A stretch of 64,000 nt of DNA from assembly GCA_003096535.1 (NCBI GenBank), contig QEKJ01000008.1, positions 1 to 64,000 on the forward strand, given 5' to 3'. Shown piece after piece: positions 1 through 8,153 of the stretch (its first letter is position 1; each line of letters starts with the position of its first letter). A program made the position numbers and the translations under genes. Below the pieces are notes generated by a model. It worked only from the letters and a program-made list of their open reading frames with translations. It did not search any database and had not been told where the DNA came from. The stretch is from Agathobaculum butyriciproducens (lineage in GTDB: Bacteria > Bacillota > Clostridia > Oscillospirales > Butyricicoccaceae).

Positions 1-70
<70 letters not shown>

Positions 71-325
71 TTGTATTTAAAGAACCGAAGTTCTTAAAAT
101 CGACTTTAGAGTCTGACGTGTCACTTTGTTTTAACTGGAGTTGTGACTTCCAGCGATTTACCAAGAGTAAAAAAACTCTCGAAATTTCAGGTTCGCACTA
201 CAACCTTGTTCATATCGAACAAAAGTTTAAGCACATCGTTGTTTAATTTACAAGGTACAATCTGCTGTTTTCAAAGAGTTTTCACAACTTTTCGTTGTTC
301 TTAACTGCTCATCAACAGCTTATTT

Positions 326-354
326 ATTATATCAAAACCGGAAGCGTTTGTCAA
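326..354 (-). promoter_or_regulatory. rRNA operon promoter (proximal)
   Basis: On the minus strand a perfect sigma-A promoter is seen: -35 TTGACA (349-354), 17-bp spacer, -10 TATAAT (326-331). It points toward the 16S gene about 250 bases downstream. The spacing and consensus match are what is expected of an rrn promoter. Confidence 0.9.
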
Positions 355-443
355 GAACTTTTTTCAAATTCTTTTTTGAAGAATCAAGCCGTTCTAAATC
401 AAACTTTTCGGTTTTGCGCTTGTCTCTCAGAGACAGCTTTAAT

Positions 444-472
444 AGGATACCAAATCCAAGATCAAATGTCAA
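444..472 (-). promoter_or_regulatory. rRNA operon promoter (distal, tandem)
   Basis: A second minus-strand promoter has -35 TTGACA (467-472), a 17-bp spacer and -10 TATCCT (444-449). The stretch just upstream of its -35 (TGTCAAGCACTTTTTTCAAA read on the plus strand) is nearly identical to that upstream of the proximal promoter (TGTCAAGAACTTTTTTCAAA). The promoter and its A/T-rich upstream element therefore look duplicated. Confidence 0.8.
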
Positions 473-489
473 GCACTTTTTTCAAACTA

Positions 490-518
490 TTGAGATTTTT
501 CTAAAAACGTGATAAGAT
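490..518 (+). promoter_or_regulatory. promoter toward the ATP-grasp relict and recQ
   Basis: TTGAGA (490-495), 17-bp spacer and TAAGAT (513-518) on the plus strand, just outside the divergent rrn promoters. It would drive the decayed gene at 551 and possibly recQ. Confidence 0.45.
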
Positions 519-550
519 AATTGCACGATACTATATAAAGAAGTGATTCC

Positions 551-1046
551 ATAAAAATCGCGGTTCTCTATCAGGATCACAAACCACCTGCAGTGAACGG
601 TTCACGCAAGCCAATGAAGTCCAGCGGCGCAGATATCGCGTACTGCCTGTGGACGCACGGCGTGGACGCTGCAACACCGGTTTCCAATCCCGATCTGTAT
701 ACGGATTTAGACCGGGTATTTCAGATACCGTACCGGGCATTCGCGCGACGCTTGCAGCAGGCGCGGCAGTCAGGGCGTTGTACGCCGTGATACGTCTGCC
801 AACTTTATCAAAACCCGCGATTTGCTTCTCAGTGCTGAAATTTATGGCAATACGCTGATGGCTGAACCATATCTGCCCGGTCAGGAAATCACCATTTCGG
901 TATTTGCCGACGGAACGAGCCTGCCAATCGTAGAACGGTTTGCGCAGAAAGACGGCGTTGCGCCATATAACGGCGATGTGCCTGTCACGCAAAACAGCCG
1001 TACCGTAATCGAGAAAGCCGCCGGCAGTTATAACTATTATATGTAA
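551..1046 (+). pseudogene. decayed ATP-grasp ligase-like gene
   Basis: No single frame spans this stretch, but adjoining frames give consecutive protein-like pieces. One starts IKIAVLYQDHKPP and reaches GADIAYCLWTHGVDAATPVS. A second carries DTVPGIRATLAAGA. A third carries MAEPYLPGQEITISVFADG, then VERFAQKDGVAPYNGDVPVT. These resemble a shortened ATP-grasp protein of the carbamoyl-phosphate-synthase/D-Ala ligase type; the (E/V)xYLPGxEIT segment is typical of that fold. At least two frameshifts, a lost start codon (ATA at 551) and a missing ATP-binding core and C-terminus argue for a pseudogene. The last piece ends 10 bases before recQ, so remnant transcription may carry into recQ. The family assignment rests on motif memory only. 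Confidence 0.55.
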
Positions 1047-1056
1047 GGAGCAGAAC

Positions 1057-2901
1057 ATGACCGCACAGGACATTCTCAAACAATATTTTGGCTACGATTC
1101 GTTCCGTCCCGGACAGGACGAGCTGGTTCGCGCCATCCTTTCCGGCCGGGATACGCTCGGCATTATGCCGACCGGTGCGGGAAAATCCATCTGTTACCAA
1201 GTGCCCGCTATGCTGTTCCCCGGTCTGACGCTGGTCATTTCACCGCTCATTTCGCTGATGAAGGATCAGGTCGGTGCGCTTGTGGAAGCAGGCGTTCCTG
1301 CCGCGTGCATCAACAGTGCGATGAGTGCGGAGGAATTCCGCGACGCGCTGTACTTCGCCGGACGAGGGCAATACAAGCTGCTGTATGTTGCGCCGGAACG
1401 CCTGACCGCTCCCTCGTTTCTCGAATTTGCCAAGCGCGTACCGATTTCGATGGTCACAGTCGATGAAGCGCACTGTATCTCTCAATGGGGACAGGATTTT
1501 CGTCCAAGCTACCTCAAAATCCTCGACTTTCTCGCCGAACTGCCTGAGCGGCCGCTCGTTTCCGCGTTTACGGCAACCGCAACAGCTGAGGTTCGTGACG
1601 ACATTGTGCAGGCACTCGGTCTGCACGAACCCTTCATCAAGACCACCGGTTTTGACCGTCCAAATCTGTATTTTGCTGTCGAACAGCCGACCTCCAAGGG
1701 CATGAAGCTGCTGCAGCTGCTGAACGAGCGCAAGGATAAAAGCGGCATCGTCTACTGCTCCACCCGCAAAAACGTGGAGGAGATCTGCGATCTGCTGCTC
1801 AGCCGCGGTCTGCCCGCCACCCGCTATCACGCGGGCCTCGATCCTGACGAGCGCCGCGAGAATCAGGACGATTTTCTGTACGACCGCAAGACCATTATGG
1901 TCGCTACCAACGCATTCGGCATGGGTATCGACAAATCCAACGTATCGTTCGTTATCCACTATAATATGCCGAAAAATATGGAGAGCTACTATCAGGAAGC
2001 CGGCCGTGCCGGTCGAGACGGTCAGCCCGCCGACTGTATTCTGCTGTACAGCGGACAGGATGTGCGCATGGCCGAGTTTCTGATTGAGCGCAGCCATGAA
2101 ACCGAGGACGAAACCATTGACGAGACAACCCGTCAGCAGCTCATCGCGCGCGACCGCGAACGCCTCAAGCAGATGACGTTCTACTGCACCACCACCGAGT
2201 GCCTGCGGCATTACATTCTGCGCTATTTCGGTGAAAATTCGCCGTTGTCGTGCGGACACTGCAGCAGCTGCGACACGAATTTCGAGGAAGTGGATGCAAC
2301 CATGGACGCACGAAAAATCCTCTCGTGCGTATACCGTCTGGATGAACGCGGCCGTGCGTTCGGCAAAACCGTCGTTTCGGCCATTCTGACCGGCAGCAAG
2401 AACGAAAAAATCACGCAGTTCCATCTGGATACACTTTCCACCTATAATATCATGCCGGACAGCACCGCCGTGTATGTCCGTCGGCTGATTGACATGCTGC
2501 TCGAGCGCGGCCACCTGATCGTCGATTCCGAGCGTATGGGCGTGCTCGTACTGACCCGCAGCGGCAATGCGCTCATGCGCGGACGCGGTGAATTCCGCGT
2601 CAAGCTGCCCAAGGAGAAAAAGCCGGCAGCAGCCAAACAGTACGCGGCTCTTGCGGAAGATGTGGACGAAAAGCTGTTCGATGCGCTCCGTGATGTGCGA
2701 ACCCGCCTTGCAGCACGCGCAGGCGTGCCGCCGTACGTTATCTTTTCCAACGCAACGCTCGCTGATATGGCTGCAAAACAGCCGTCAAGCGAGTTCGATC
2801 TGCTGTCCGTCCGCGGCGTAGGCGACGCAAAGGCAAGACGATACGGCAAGGAGTTTCTGGCAGCGATTCAGAAATACCGGGATGAAAACCTCGGAAAGTA
2901 A
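1057..2901 (+). CDS. recQ: ATP-dependent DNA helicase RecQ
   Basis: A 614-residue 3'-5' DNA helicase for recombination and fork repair, acting in the cytoplasm. Walker A is GIMPTGAGKS (near residues 35-44); the Walker B box is DEAH (VTVDEAHCISQWGQDFRPSY). Helicase motifs follow: SAFTATAT (motif III), ATNAFGMGID (V) and QEAGRAGRDG (VI). A RecQ zinc-binding segment lies near residues 373-403 (cysteines in FYCTTTEC and SCGHCSSC). A winged-helix RQC region follows, then a C-terminal HRDC domain (about 535-610: LFDALRDVRTRLA, FDLLSVRGVGDAK). Length and order match full-length RecQ. The ATG has a good ribosome site (AAGGAG, seven bases upstream). It is monocistronic on this evidence: the upstream neighbour is a relict and the downstream 700 bases are mostly non-coding. 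Confidence 0.97.
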   Translation: MTAQDILKQYFGYDSFRPGQDELVRAILSGRDTLGIMPTGAGKSICYQVPAMLFPGLTLVISPLISLMKDQVGALVEAGVPAACINSAMSAEEFRDALYFAGRGQYKLLYVAPERLTAPSFLEFAKRVPISMVTVDEAHCISQWGQDFRPSYLKILDFLAELPERPLVSAFTATATAEVRDDIVQALGLHEPFIKTTGFDRPNLYFAVEQPTSKGMKLLQLLNERKDKSGIVYCSTRKNVEEICDLLLSRGLPATRYHAGLDPDERRENQDDFLYDRKTIMVATNAFGMGIDKSNVSFVIHYNMPKNMESYYQEAGRAGRDGQPADCILLYSGQDVRMAEFLIERSHETEDETIDETTRQQLIARDRERLKQMTFYCTTTECLRHYILRYFGENSPLSCGHCSSCDTNFEEVDATMDARKILSCVYRLDERGRAFGKTVVSAILTGSKNEKITQFHLDTLSTYNIMPDSTAVYVRRLIDMLLERGHLIVDSERMGVLVLTRSGNALMRGRGEFRVKLPKEKKPAAAKQYAALAEDVDEKLFDALRDVRTRLAARAGVPPYVIFSNATLADMAAKQPSSEFDLLSVRGVGDAKARRYGKEFLAAIQKYRDENLGK

Positions 2902-3347
2902 AGCAAATTGAGAATTGAAAATGGAGAATGGAGAATTACGCGACGGTATCATCAGTACCAAATAATGAACGATACATGTTAAATGTTATCAATGATTAAA
3001 TCCGCAGGTGCCGTCCGCAGCCACCAGACGAACGAGTTGCGCAGAGCAGCCGGTATGTATAGCAGTAAGGAATCTGACACTGCGAACAGGTTGAGAAAGG
3101 TACAGAAGTAAAAATCCTCTGCCGTTCCCCTATTTCGAAGCGGTCGCCGCTCTCTGATCTGCGCCAGACTAAGAAATAAAGGAAACGGGATTCACAAGGG
3201 TGGAAACCTTGGTGTCCACCCTTGTGCCCGCCGCCGCAGGTGCGGCGGACCCCCTAGCCGTCCGGACTGCACCCATTCCGAAATCTTCAGCGAATAGATA
3301 AAAATAAGTAAAGCCGACAGGCACACCCATCGGCTCAGGAAAAAATA
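2902..3347. other. non-coding stretch after recQ with hairpins and a repeat copy
   Basis: No convincing gene is seen. Positions 2905-2938 carry a GAGAATTGAAAATGGAGAAT-type repeat, also present at 5277-5372. Two strong hairpins sit back to back: 3194-3225 (ACAAGGGTGGA pairing with TCCACCCTTGT) and 3231-3248 (CCGCCGCA pairing with TGCGGCGG). They have no T-tract, so they do not look like plain terminators. A minus-strand ORF covering the hairpins has low-complexity composition and is not called. Confidence 0.5.
3311..3335 (-). terminator. possible terminator of the Q/N-rich ORF
   Basis: On the minus strand AGCCGA and TCGGCT flank a 12-base loop and are followed by TTTACTTATTTTTAT. It sits just past the stop codon of the ORF at 3348-3446. 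Confidence 0.45.
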
Positions 3348-3446
3348 TCAGCCGTTCTGCTGATCGTTTTTCTGATTCTGCTGGCTCTGATTCTGCTGCT
3401 GATTCTGCTGACCCTGCTGGTTCCGGTTCTTGTTCTGCTTGCTCAT
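3348..3446 (-). CDS. 32-residue glutamine/asparagine-rich small protein
   Basis: This ORF starts MSKQNKNRNQQGQQNQQQNQ and ends NDQQNG. More than half of its residues are Gln or Asn, and the only charged residues are Lys, Arg and one Asp. A GAGGTG ribosome site lies six bases before the ATG and a hairpin with a T-run follows the stop, so it looks like a real, independently expressed small gene. It has no signal peptide or membrane segment. Similar very short Q/N-rich proteins occur in Firmicutes, but I do not know a function. It could be an RNA- or spore-associated peptide; this is a guess. The repeated CAG/AAT codons could also come from simple-sequence expansion. Confidence 0.6.
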   Translation of the reverse strand: MSKQNKNRNQQGQQNQQQNQSQQNQKNDQQNG

Positions 3447-3602
3447 TTGGCTCACCTCGTTTCGTTTGCAATGCTATTCTGCACCGCAAACGTGAAAAAT
3501 ATACTCGCAGGACTTGCAGAATAGTGAAAAACCTGTTAAAATTGTTCTGCGTGTTATACAGTTAATATTTTAGATGATATAAAAGAAAGAAGGACACTCA
3601 CC

Positions 3603-4346
3603 ATGTCGGGACATTCCAAGTGGAATAACATCGCAAAGCGTAAGGGCGCAAACGATGCAAAAAAAGCAAAGATTTTCACCAAAATCGGCCGTGAAATGGC
3701 AATCGCAATCAAGGAAGGCGGCTCCGCTAATCCGGATTTCAATGCTCGCCTGCGCGACTGCATTGCAAAGGCAAAGGCCAACAACATGCCGAACGACAAC
3801 ATCAAGCGCACGCTCGATAAGTACTCCGGTGCAAACGGTCAGGTCGATTACGAGGCAAACAACTATGAGGGCTACGGCGTAGGCGGCGTTGCAGTCGTTG
3901 TTGAGACCCTGACGGACAACAAGAACCGCACCGTTGCAGACGTTCGTCACCTGTTCGACAAGTACGGCGCAGGTCTGGGCGCTTCCGGCTGCGTATCCTG
4001 GCAGTTCGATAAGAAGGGCGTTATCATTATGGAGAGCGAAGGTCTGGACGAGGACGCTGTTATGATGCAGGCGCTCGACGCAGGCGCTGAGGATTTTCTC
4101 GTTGAGGAAGGCGTTTTCGAAATCTACACCGCTCCGGATGATTTTTCTACCGTTCGTGAGGCACTTGAGAAGGAAGGCTACACCTTCGCACAGGCCGAGC
4201 TGCAGATGGTTCCGCAGAACTACATCACCCTTGAGAAGGAAGAGGATATGGCGCAGATGCGCAAGCTGCTCGACAACCTCGAGGATAACGACGATGTGCA
4301 GGCAGTTTGGCACAACTGGGAGAATGAGGATGATTACGAGGGCTAA
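3603..4346 (+). CDS. yebC: YebC/PmpR-family regulatory protein
   Basis: 247 residues starting MSGHSKWNNIAKRKGANDAK, the signature N-terminus of the YebC/TACO1 family. The typical motifs IFTKIGREMAIAIKEGG, NARLRDCIAKAKANNMPNDN and YEGYGVGGVAVVVETLTDN follow, and the length matches the usual 240-250. The family was long annotated as DNA-binding transcription factors; recent work on relatives links it to translation, easing ribosome stalling at polyproline and similar motifs, so the precise role here is open. The ATG at 3603 has AGAAGGA upstream. It is followed 24 bases later by a strong bidirectional terminator, so it is probably monocistronic. The coding bias is typical of a well-expressed gene. 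Confidence 0.96.
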   Translation: MSGHSKWNNIAKRKGANDAKKAKIFTKIGREMAIAIKEGGSANPDFNARLRDCIAKAKANNMPNDNIKRTLDKYSGANGQVDYEANNYEGYGVGGVAVVVETLTDNKNRTVADVRHLFDKYGAGLGASGCVSWQFDKKGVIIMESEGLDEDAVMMQALDAGAEDFLVEEGVFEIYTAPDDFSTVREALEKEGYTFAQAELQMVPQNYITLEKEEDMAQMRKLLDNLEDNDDVQAVWHNWENEDDYEG

Positions 4347-4369
4347 TGCCCCGGTCAAAACCGCATAAA

Positions 4370-4401
4370 AAAGCACCGCATACCGAGGTATGCGGTGCTT
4401 T
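4370..4401. terminator. bidirectional terminator between yebC and the flavoprotein gene
   Basis: A near-perfect 15-bp stem (AAAGCACCGCATACC with its complement) has A-runs on the left and T-runs on the right. It serves the two convergent genes. Confidence 0.9.
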
Positions 4402-4403
4402 CT

Positions 4404-5261
4404 TCACTTTCTCACGAACTTCACCGCACTCATTGCAGCCTCGGCGCCATCCGCTACGGCCTTTGCCACCTGCAGCAGACCGCCGGTGCAGTCACCGGCC
4501 GCAAACAGGCCGGGCACAGCCGTCGAGCCGTCGGCGTTCGCCTTGATGTGCGTGCCGTCCAGCTGCGCGCCCAGCTTGCGGGCAAAATCGCCGCTGCCGG
4601 CCGTACCATAGGCGATAAACACGCCGGAAACGCGCAGCGATTCTCCTTCGGCAAACGCCACGCGCGACACCAGTTCATCGCCCTCGATCGCGCTTACCTT
4701 GCGCGTTTTCACGCGCAGACCATCCGGCAAATCCGCCGGAGCCTCGCTGCCATCGGTCAGCAGCGTAACGGACCGCGCCACCGGCAGCAGCACCCGCGCT
4801 TCCTCGAGCGCATACTCACCCTGACCGAGCACGGCAACGTCCTTGCCGCGATAGAAAAACGCGTCACAGATGGCGCAGTAGCTGACGCCGCGGCCCTCAA
4901 ATGCGGCTACGCCCTCGATTTTCGGCACAGCACGCGGCGAACCGGTTGCCAGAATGACCGCATCCGCGTCAAACACGCCGTCCGCAGTCTTAACCGTGAA
5001 GCCTTGCGCCGCATACTCAATACCGGTTACCTCGGTCTGCCGCAAAACTGCACCCAGACGTTCAGCCTGCTTCTGTCCGCGCTCGAGCAGCTCTGCCCCG
5101 GAAACCGGCTCAATAAAGCCGAAATAATTCTCGATCTTGTCCGTTTTGGCCAGCGCACCACCGTCCTTATACAGAACGGTTGCCTGCATGCCGGCGCGTA
5201 CCGCATAAATCGCAGCGCTCAGTCCCGCCGGTCCGCCGCCAATGATAACAATGTTGGGCAT
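4404..5261 (-). CDS. thioredoxin-reductase-like FAD-dependent oxidoreductase
   Basis: 285 residues with an N-terminal FAD dinucleotide motif (IVIIGGGPAGLSAAIYAVRAG, residues 4-24), a CAIC redox pair (in GVSYCAICDAFF, about residue 130) and a second FAD motif near the end (VPGLFAAGDCTGG). This order is that of low-molecular-weight thioredoxin reductases, although it is ~25 residues shorter than usual. The nucleotide-binding loop reads VLGQGEYALEEA, and the HRRxxxR NADPH-specificity motif is absent (LLTDGSEAP in its place). NADH or reduced ferredoxin may therefore be the donor, as in clostridial ferredoxin-dependent types. The start at 5261 (MPNIVIIGG) is preferred over an upstream extension because AAAGGAC lies just before it. 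The extension would run into a repeat element. Confidence 0.85.
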   Translation of the reverse strand: MPNIVIIGGGPAGLSAAIYAVRAGMQATVLYKDGGALAKTDKIENYFGFIEPVSGAELLERGQKQAERLGAVLRQTEVTGIEYAAQGFTVKTADGVFDADAVILATGSPRAVPKIEGVAAFEGRGVSYCAICDAFFYRGKDVAVLGQGEYALEEARVLLPVARSVTLLTDGSEAPADLPDGLRVKTRKVSAIEGDELVSRVAFAEGESLRVSGVFIAYGTAGSGDFARKLGAQLDGTHIKANADGSTAVPGLFAAGDCTGGLLQVAKAVADGAEAAMSAVKFVRK

Positions 5262-5271
5262 TCTTTTGTCC

Positions 5272-5372
5272 TTTCCAAATTGAAAATTGAGAATGGAAAA
5301 TGACGGATACACGCAATGCGCGTTATTGAGTTAATTCTCAATTATCCATTTTCAATTCTCCATTATTTTGCG
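5272..5372. repeat. palindromic ATTGAGAATTGAAAATGG-type intergenic repeat
   Basis: The stretch before the flavoprotein gene (AATTGAAAATTGAGAATGG, from 5279) is repeated in inverted form as AATTCTCAATTATCCATTTT (from 5334). The two arms could fold into a long hairpin with ~30 bases between them. A half copy lies after recQ at 2905-2938. The right arm overlaps the last codons of the transaminase gene at 5363. Similar A/G-rich palindromic repeats are common in Clostridia intergenic DNA. Confidence 0.6.
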
Positions 5373-6208
5373 GTTTCCTCGTCAAACCACTGCTGATACG
5401 CCTTCTGCAGCTTATCGAGCAGCGCAGGATCCTTGCCGCCGAGCGGCTTGCCGTCCAGCTCGCATGCGCCGACGCAGTGCGTGCCGGTGGACAGGATCAT
5501 CACCTCATCTGCATTTTTCAGCTCATCCACAGTAAATGGTGCAATGCGGGTCGGCACACCGAGCTTGTCGCACAGTGTAAGGAAATGCTTGCGCGTAATG
5601 CTCGGCAGAATAAGATTATCCGCCGGAGGCGTGCAGAACACGCCATCCTTGAGCATCGCCAGACCGGAATGTGCGCCTTCGGTCACGCGGTCGCCGCGGT
5701 GGAATACAACCTCGTCACAGCCCGCCTCAACAGCCTGCTGCATCGCCATGCAGTTCGGGATAAGGTTGAGCGTTTTGATGTTGCAGTGCAGAAAACGCGT
5801 GTCCTCGACCGAAATCAGCTTGTACGGATGATCCTGGCGGTCCAGTCCGCACGGCTCGGAAAATGCCATCAGGCTGGCCTTGCCGCCCTTGGGGAACGCG
5901 TGCATGCGATGTGCCACTGCACGGGTGGACTGCCAGTACAGCATATGCGGCGCATCCGAATCCAGCTGAGACACCAGCTCGTTCAGCGTTTTTGTCAGCT
6001 CGTCACGCTGCATCGGCGGCTCAATGCGGAGCAGCTTCAGGCTGTTGTAAAAGCGGTCCAGATGATCCTCAAGCTCGAAGATCTTCTTGTTGTTCACCAT
6101 TGCCGCATCGTAAACGCCGTCGCCGAAGTAAAAACCGCGGTCGGTGATAGGCGCCTGCACCTCGTCAATGCGGCCGATTTTTCCGTTATAGTATGCAATA
6201 TCCTTCAT
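5363..6208 (-). CDS. dat: D-amino-acid transaminase (class IV PLP aminotransferase)
   Basis: 281 residues of the fold-type IV PLP aminotransferase family. The N-terminus reads YYNGKIGRIDEVQAPITDRG then GDGVYDAA, as in D-alanine aminotransferases. The PLP lysine is in CNIKTLNLIPN (near residue 144), and EVVFHRGDRVTEG then LPSITR matches the D-amino-acid subgroup rather than branched-chain transaminases or ADC lyase. It would interconvert D-Ala and D-Glu for peptidoglycan synthesis, in the cytoplasm. The ATG at 6208 has AGGAGG upstream, so the longer open frame (to 6244) is not used. It is transcribed alone, downstream of its own 5' region and divergent from the HTH gene. Confidence 0.9.
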   Translation of the reverse strand: MKDIAYYNGKIGRIDEVQAPITDRGFYFGDGVYDAAMVNNKKIFELEDHLDRFYNSLKLLRIEPPMQRDELTKTLNELVSQLDSDAPHMLYWQSTRAVAHRMHAFPKGGKASLMAFSEPCGLDRQDHPYKLISVEDTRFLHCNIKTLNLIPNCMAMQQAVEAGCDEVVFHRGDRVTEGAHSGLAMLKDGVFCTPPADNLILPSITRKHFLTLCDKLGVPTRIAPFTVDELKNADEVMILSTGTHCVGACELDGKPLGGKDPALLDKLQKAYQQWFDEETAK

Positions 6209-6411
6209 GAGAATATTCCTCCTTTGATCAGAATTCCGGGTCAATCTAATCTCAGTATAACGGTTTTCGACAGGGTTTGCAAGTAGGCCGGAAACGAGGT
6301 ATAATAATTAAGCCGGCAGGTTGCTGACAGGCGTTGTCCGATACCGCAACCGCATGTTGCTTGTCCGTAAAAAGATCCTATGATACACTTACCTCTCGGA
6401 GGTGTTCGATT

Positions 6412-6852
6412 ATGAATACAAAGGATATTTTATATCATCTCAGAACCGAAAAAGGTCTCTCACAGGACGAACTGGCTGCAAAAATTTTTGTCACCCGACA
6501 GGCGGTATCCCGCTGGGAAACCGGTGAAACCACGCCGAATGTCGAAACGCTCAAGCTGCTTTCCGCGTTCTTTAACGTGTCGATCAATACGCTGCTTGGC
6601 TCTCCGCGGCAGCTGATCTGCCAATGCTGCGGCATGCCGCTTGAAGATTCCATCACCAGTAAAGAGCCGGACGGCTCCTTTAACGAGGACTACTGCATGT
6701 GGTGCTATGTCGACGGAACCTTCAAATACACCACGAAAGAGCAGCTGATTGACGTTTGCGTAACGCATATGGCAACCGAAAGCTGGCCTGCAGAGCAGGT
6801 TCGCGCCCATATGGAAGCCATCGTGCCGACCCTCAAGCACTGGAAGAAATAA
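6412..6852 (+). CDS. XRE-family HTH regulator with C-terminal zinc ribbon
   Basis: 146 residues. Residues ~4-60 are a Cro/C1-type helix-turn-helix (LRTEKGLSQDELAAKIFVTR, QAVSRWETGETTPNVETL, LLSAFF). A short cysteine-rich module follows (CQCCGMPLEDS then DYCMWCYVDGTF; CxxC pairs near residues 65-68 and 87-90), the putative zinc-ribbon seen at the end of many clostridial XRE proteins. The ATG at 6412 has GGAGGTG. It ends 11 bases before the GyrI-like gene, which has its own AAGGAG, so the two are probably co-transcribed. Together they form a plausible ligand sensor and regulator unit; the target genes cannot be told from the window. Confidence 0.85.
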   Translation: MNTKDILYHLRTEKGLSQDELAAKIFVTRQAVSRWETGETTPNVETLKLLSAFFNVSINTLLGSPRQLICQCCGMPLEDSITSKEPDGSFNEDYCMWCYVDGTFKYTTKEQLIDVCVTHMATESWPAEQVRAHMEAIVPTLKHWKK

Positions 6853-6863
6853 AGGAGAACGCT

Positions 6864-7496
6864 ATGCCATTCGACTTCAAAAAAGAGTATAGAGAACTCT
6901 ACATGCCGAAAAGCAAGCCGCAGCTTGTCGAAGTGCCAACAATGAACTACATTGCCGTGCGCGGCACTGGCGACCCGAACGAGGACGGCGGTGCATATCA
7001 GCAGGCCATCAGCGTACTGTATGCCGTGGCCTACACGCTGAAAATGAGCTATAAGACCGATTATAAAATCGCAGGCTTCTTTGAATATGTTGTTCCGCCG
7101 CTGGAAGGTTTCTGGCGGCAGGATGATGTAGACGGTGTAAATTATGCGGATAAATCCAGTTTCCACTGGATTTCCGTCATTCGTCTGCCGGATTTTGTGA
7201 CCAAGACGGATTTTGACTGGGCGGTACAGACGGCTGCAAAAAAGAAACAGCTGGATTGCTCCTCAGCCGAGTTTTTGACGATTGAGGAAGGTCTGTGCGT
7301 GCAGATCATGCACGTTGGCTCCTATGACGACGAGCCTGCGTCTGTTGCGGTGATGGACGAGTATCTCGCACAGAACGGCTATGCAAACGATCTCACCGCC
7401 GAACGGCTGCACCACGAGATTTATCTCTCCGACCCGCGCAAAACCGCGCCGGAGAAACGCAAAACCGTCCTTCGCCACCCGATCAAAAAGGCGTGA
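6864..7496 (+). CDS. GyrI-like small-molecule-binding domain protein
   Basis: 210 residues matching the stand-alone GyrI-like (SOUL/AraC effector-domain-like) family. Recognisable segments are YMPKSKPQLVEVPTMNYIAV, RGTGDPNEDGGAYQQAI, LYAVAYTLKMSYK, EGFWRQDD, FHWISVIRLPDFV and the C-terminal HHEIYLSDPRKTAPEK. Members bind small organic molecules, and some hydrolyse cyclopropanoid or similar toxins; no catalytic claim is made here. It lies 11 bases downstream of the XRE regulator in what looks like a two-gene operon. It is soluble, with no signal peptide. Confidence 0.85.
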   Translation: MPFDFKKEYRELYMPKSKPQLVEVPTMNYIAVRGTGDPNEDGGAYQQAISVLYAVAYTLKMSYKTDYKIAGFFEYVVPPLEGFWRQDDVDGVNYADKSSFHWISVIRLPDFVTKTDFDWAVQTAAKKKQLDCSSAEFLTIEEGLCVQIMHVGSYDDEPASVAVMDEYLAQNGYANDLTAERLHHEIYLSDPRKTAPEKRKTVLRHPIKKA

Positions 7497-7531
7497 AATA
7501 ACACGAATACTTTTCAGAAAGGTTTGATTTT

Positions 7532-8098
7532 TTGTCCGGAACACTTCTTCATATCTGCTGTGCGCCCTGCTCCATTGCGTGTATCGACACGCTGCGGCAG
7601 GAGGGCATCGAGCCGGTAGGCTTTTGGTACAATCCCAACATTCACCCGATGAAAGAGTACAAAATGCGCAAGAATACGCTCGTTGAGTATGCAAAAAGCA
7701 TTGATCTCAAGCTGGAGATTGAGAACGAGTACGGCCTGCGCAAGTTCATCGAAGCTGTTTATCCCAACTGGGACAACCGCTGTGCGACCTGCTATGCGCT
7801 CCGCTTTGAGGAAACCGCGCGCTACGCCGCCGAGCATGGCTACGACCGGTTTACCTCTACCCTGTTTGTCAGCCCGTACCAGAATCACGAGCTGATGCGC
7901 CAAATCTGCGAGCAAATGGCCGAAAAATACGGTGTGGAGTACCTGCACCGCGATTTCTCTCCCCGCTTCCGTGAGGGACAGGACAAGGCGCGTGAGCTTG
8001 GTCTGTACATGCAGAATTACTGCGGCTGTGTTTTCTCCGAGGAGGACCGCTACCGCAAGCGCAAAAAGAAGAAAAAGCCGGACGACGCGCAGGCGTAA
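7532..8098 (+). CDS. queH: epoxyqueuosine reductase QueH
   Basis: 188 residues, the non-cobalamin epoxyqueuosine reductase that makes the last step of queuosine tRNA modification. The CC pair in LLHICCAPC, the CATCYALR motif (near residues 88-95), FTSTLFVSPYQNHE and the C-terminal QNYCGCVFSEEDR supply the conserved metal/Fe-S cysteines. The start is a TTG at 7532 with AAAGG about ten bases upstream; no in-frame ATG lies before the conserved motif. The tail is lysine-rich (KRKKKKKP). A hairpin follows directly (8108-8143). Confidence 0.93.
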   Translation: MSGTLLHICCAPCSIACIDTLRQEGIEPVGFWYNPNIHPMKEYKMRKNTLVEYAKSIDLKLEIENEYGLRKFIEAVYPNWDNRCATCYALRFEETARYAAEHGYDRFTSTLFVSPYQNHELMRQICEQMAEKYGVEYLHRDFSPRFREGQDKARELGLYMQNYCGCVFSEEDRYRKRKKKKKPDDAQA

Positions 8099-8107
8099 GA
8101 CGGAAAT

Positions 8108-8143
8108 CGGGGTATTTCGGCACAATCCGACCGAAATACCCCG
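8108..8143 (+). terminator. hairpin after queH
   Basis: A 13-bp perfect stem (CGGGGTATTTCGG with its complement) has a ten-base loop. No T-tract follows, so it may be a weak terminator or an mRNA 3' stabiliser. Confidence 0.55.
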
Positions 8144-8153
8144 CAATAACCGC

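Larger units (their letters stand above)
73..489. other. rrn leader and promoter region, no protein gene
   Basis: Apart from the two tandem promoters, this stretch is the transcribed leader of the rRNA operon, read leftward. It is A/T-rich. The short ORF that crosses it on the plus strand (295-504) runs over the promoters, has no ribosome site and is not credible. Confidence 0.7.

Noticed and set aside
295..504. 69-codon ORF in the rrn leader
   Set aside because: It overlaps both rRNA promoters, has no ribosome site and no protein-like features.
5262..5312. N-terminal extension of the flavoprotein to 5312
   Set aside because: It would translate part of a palindromic repeat, and the internal ATG has the ribosome site and matches the family start.
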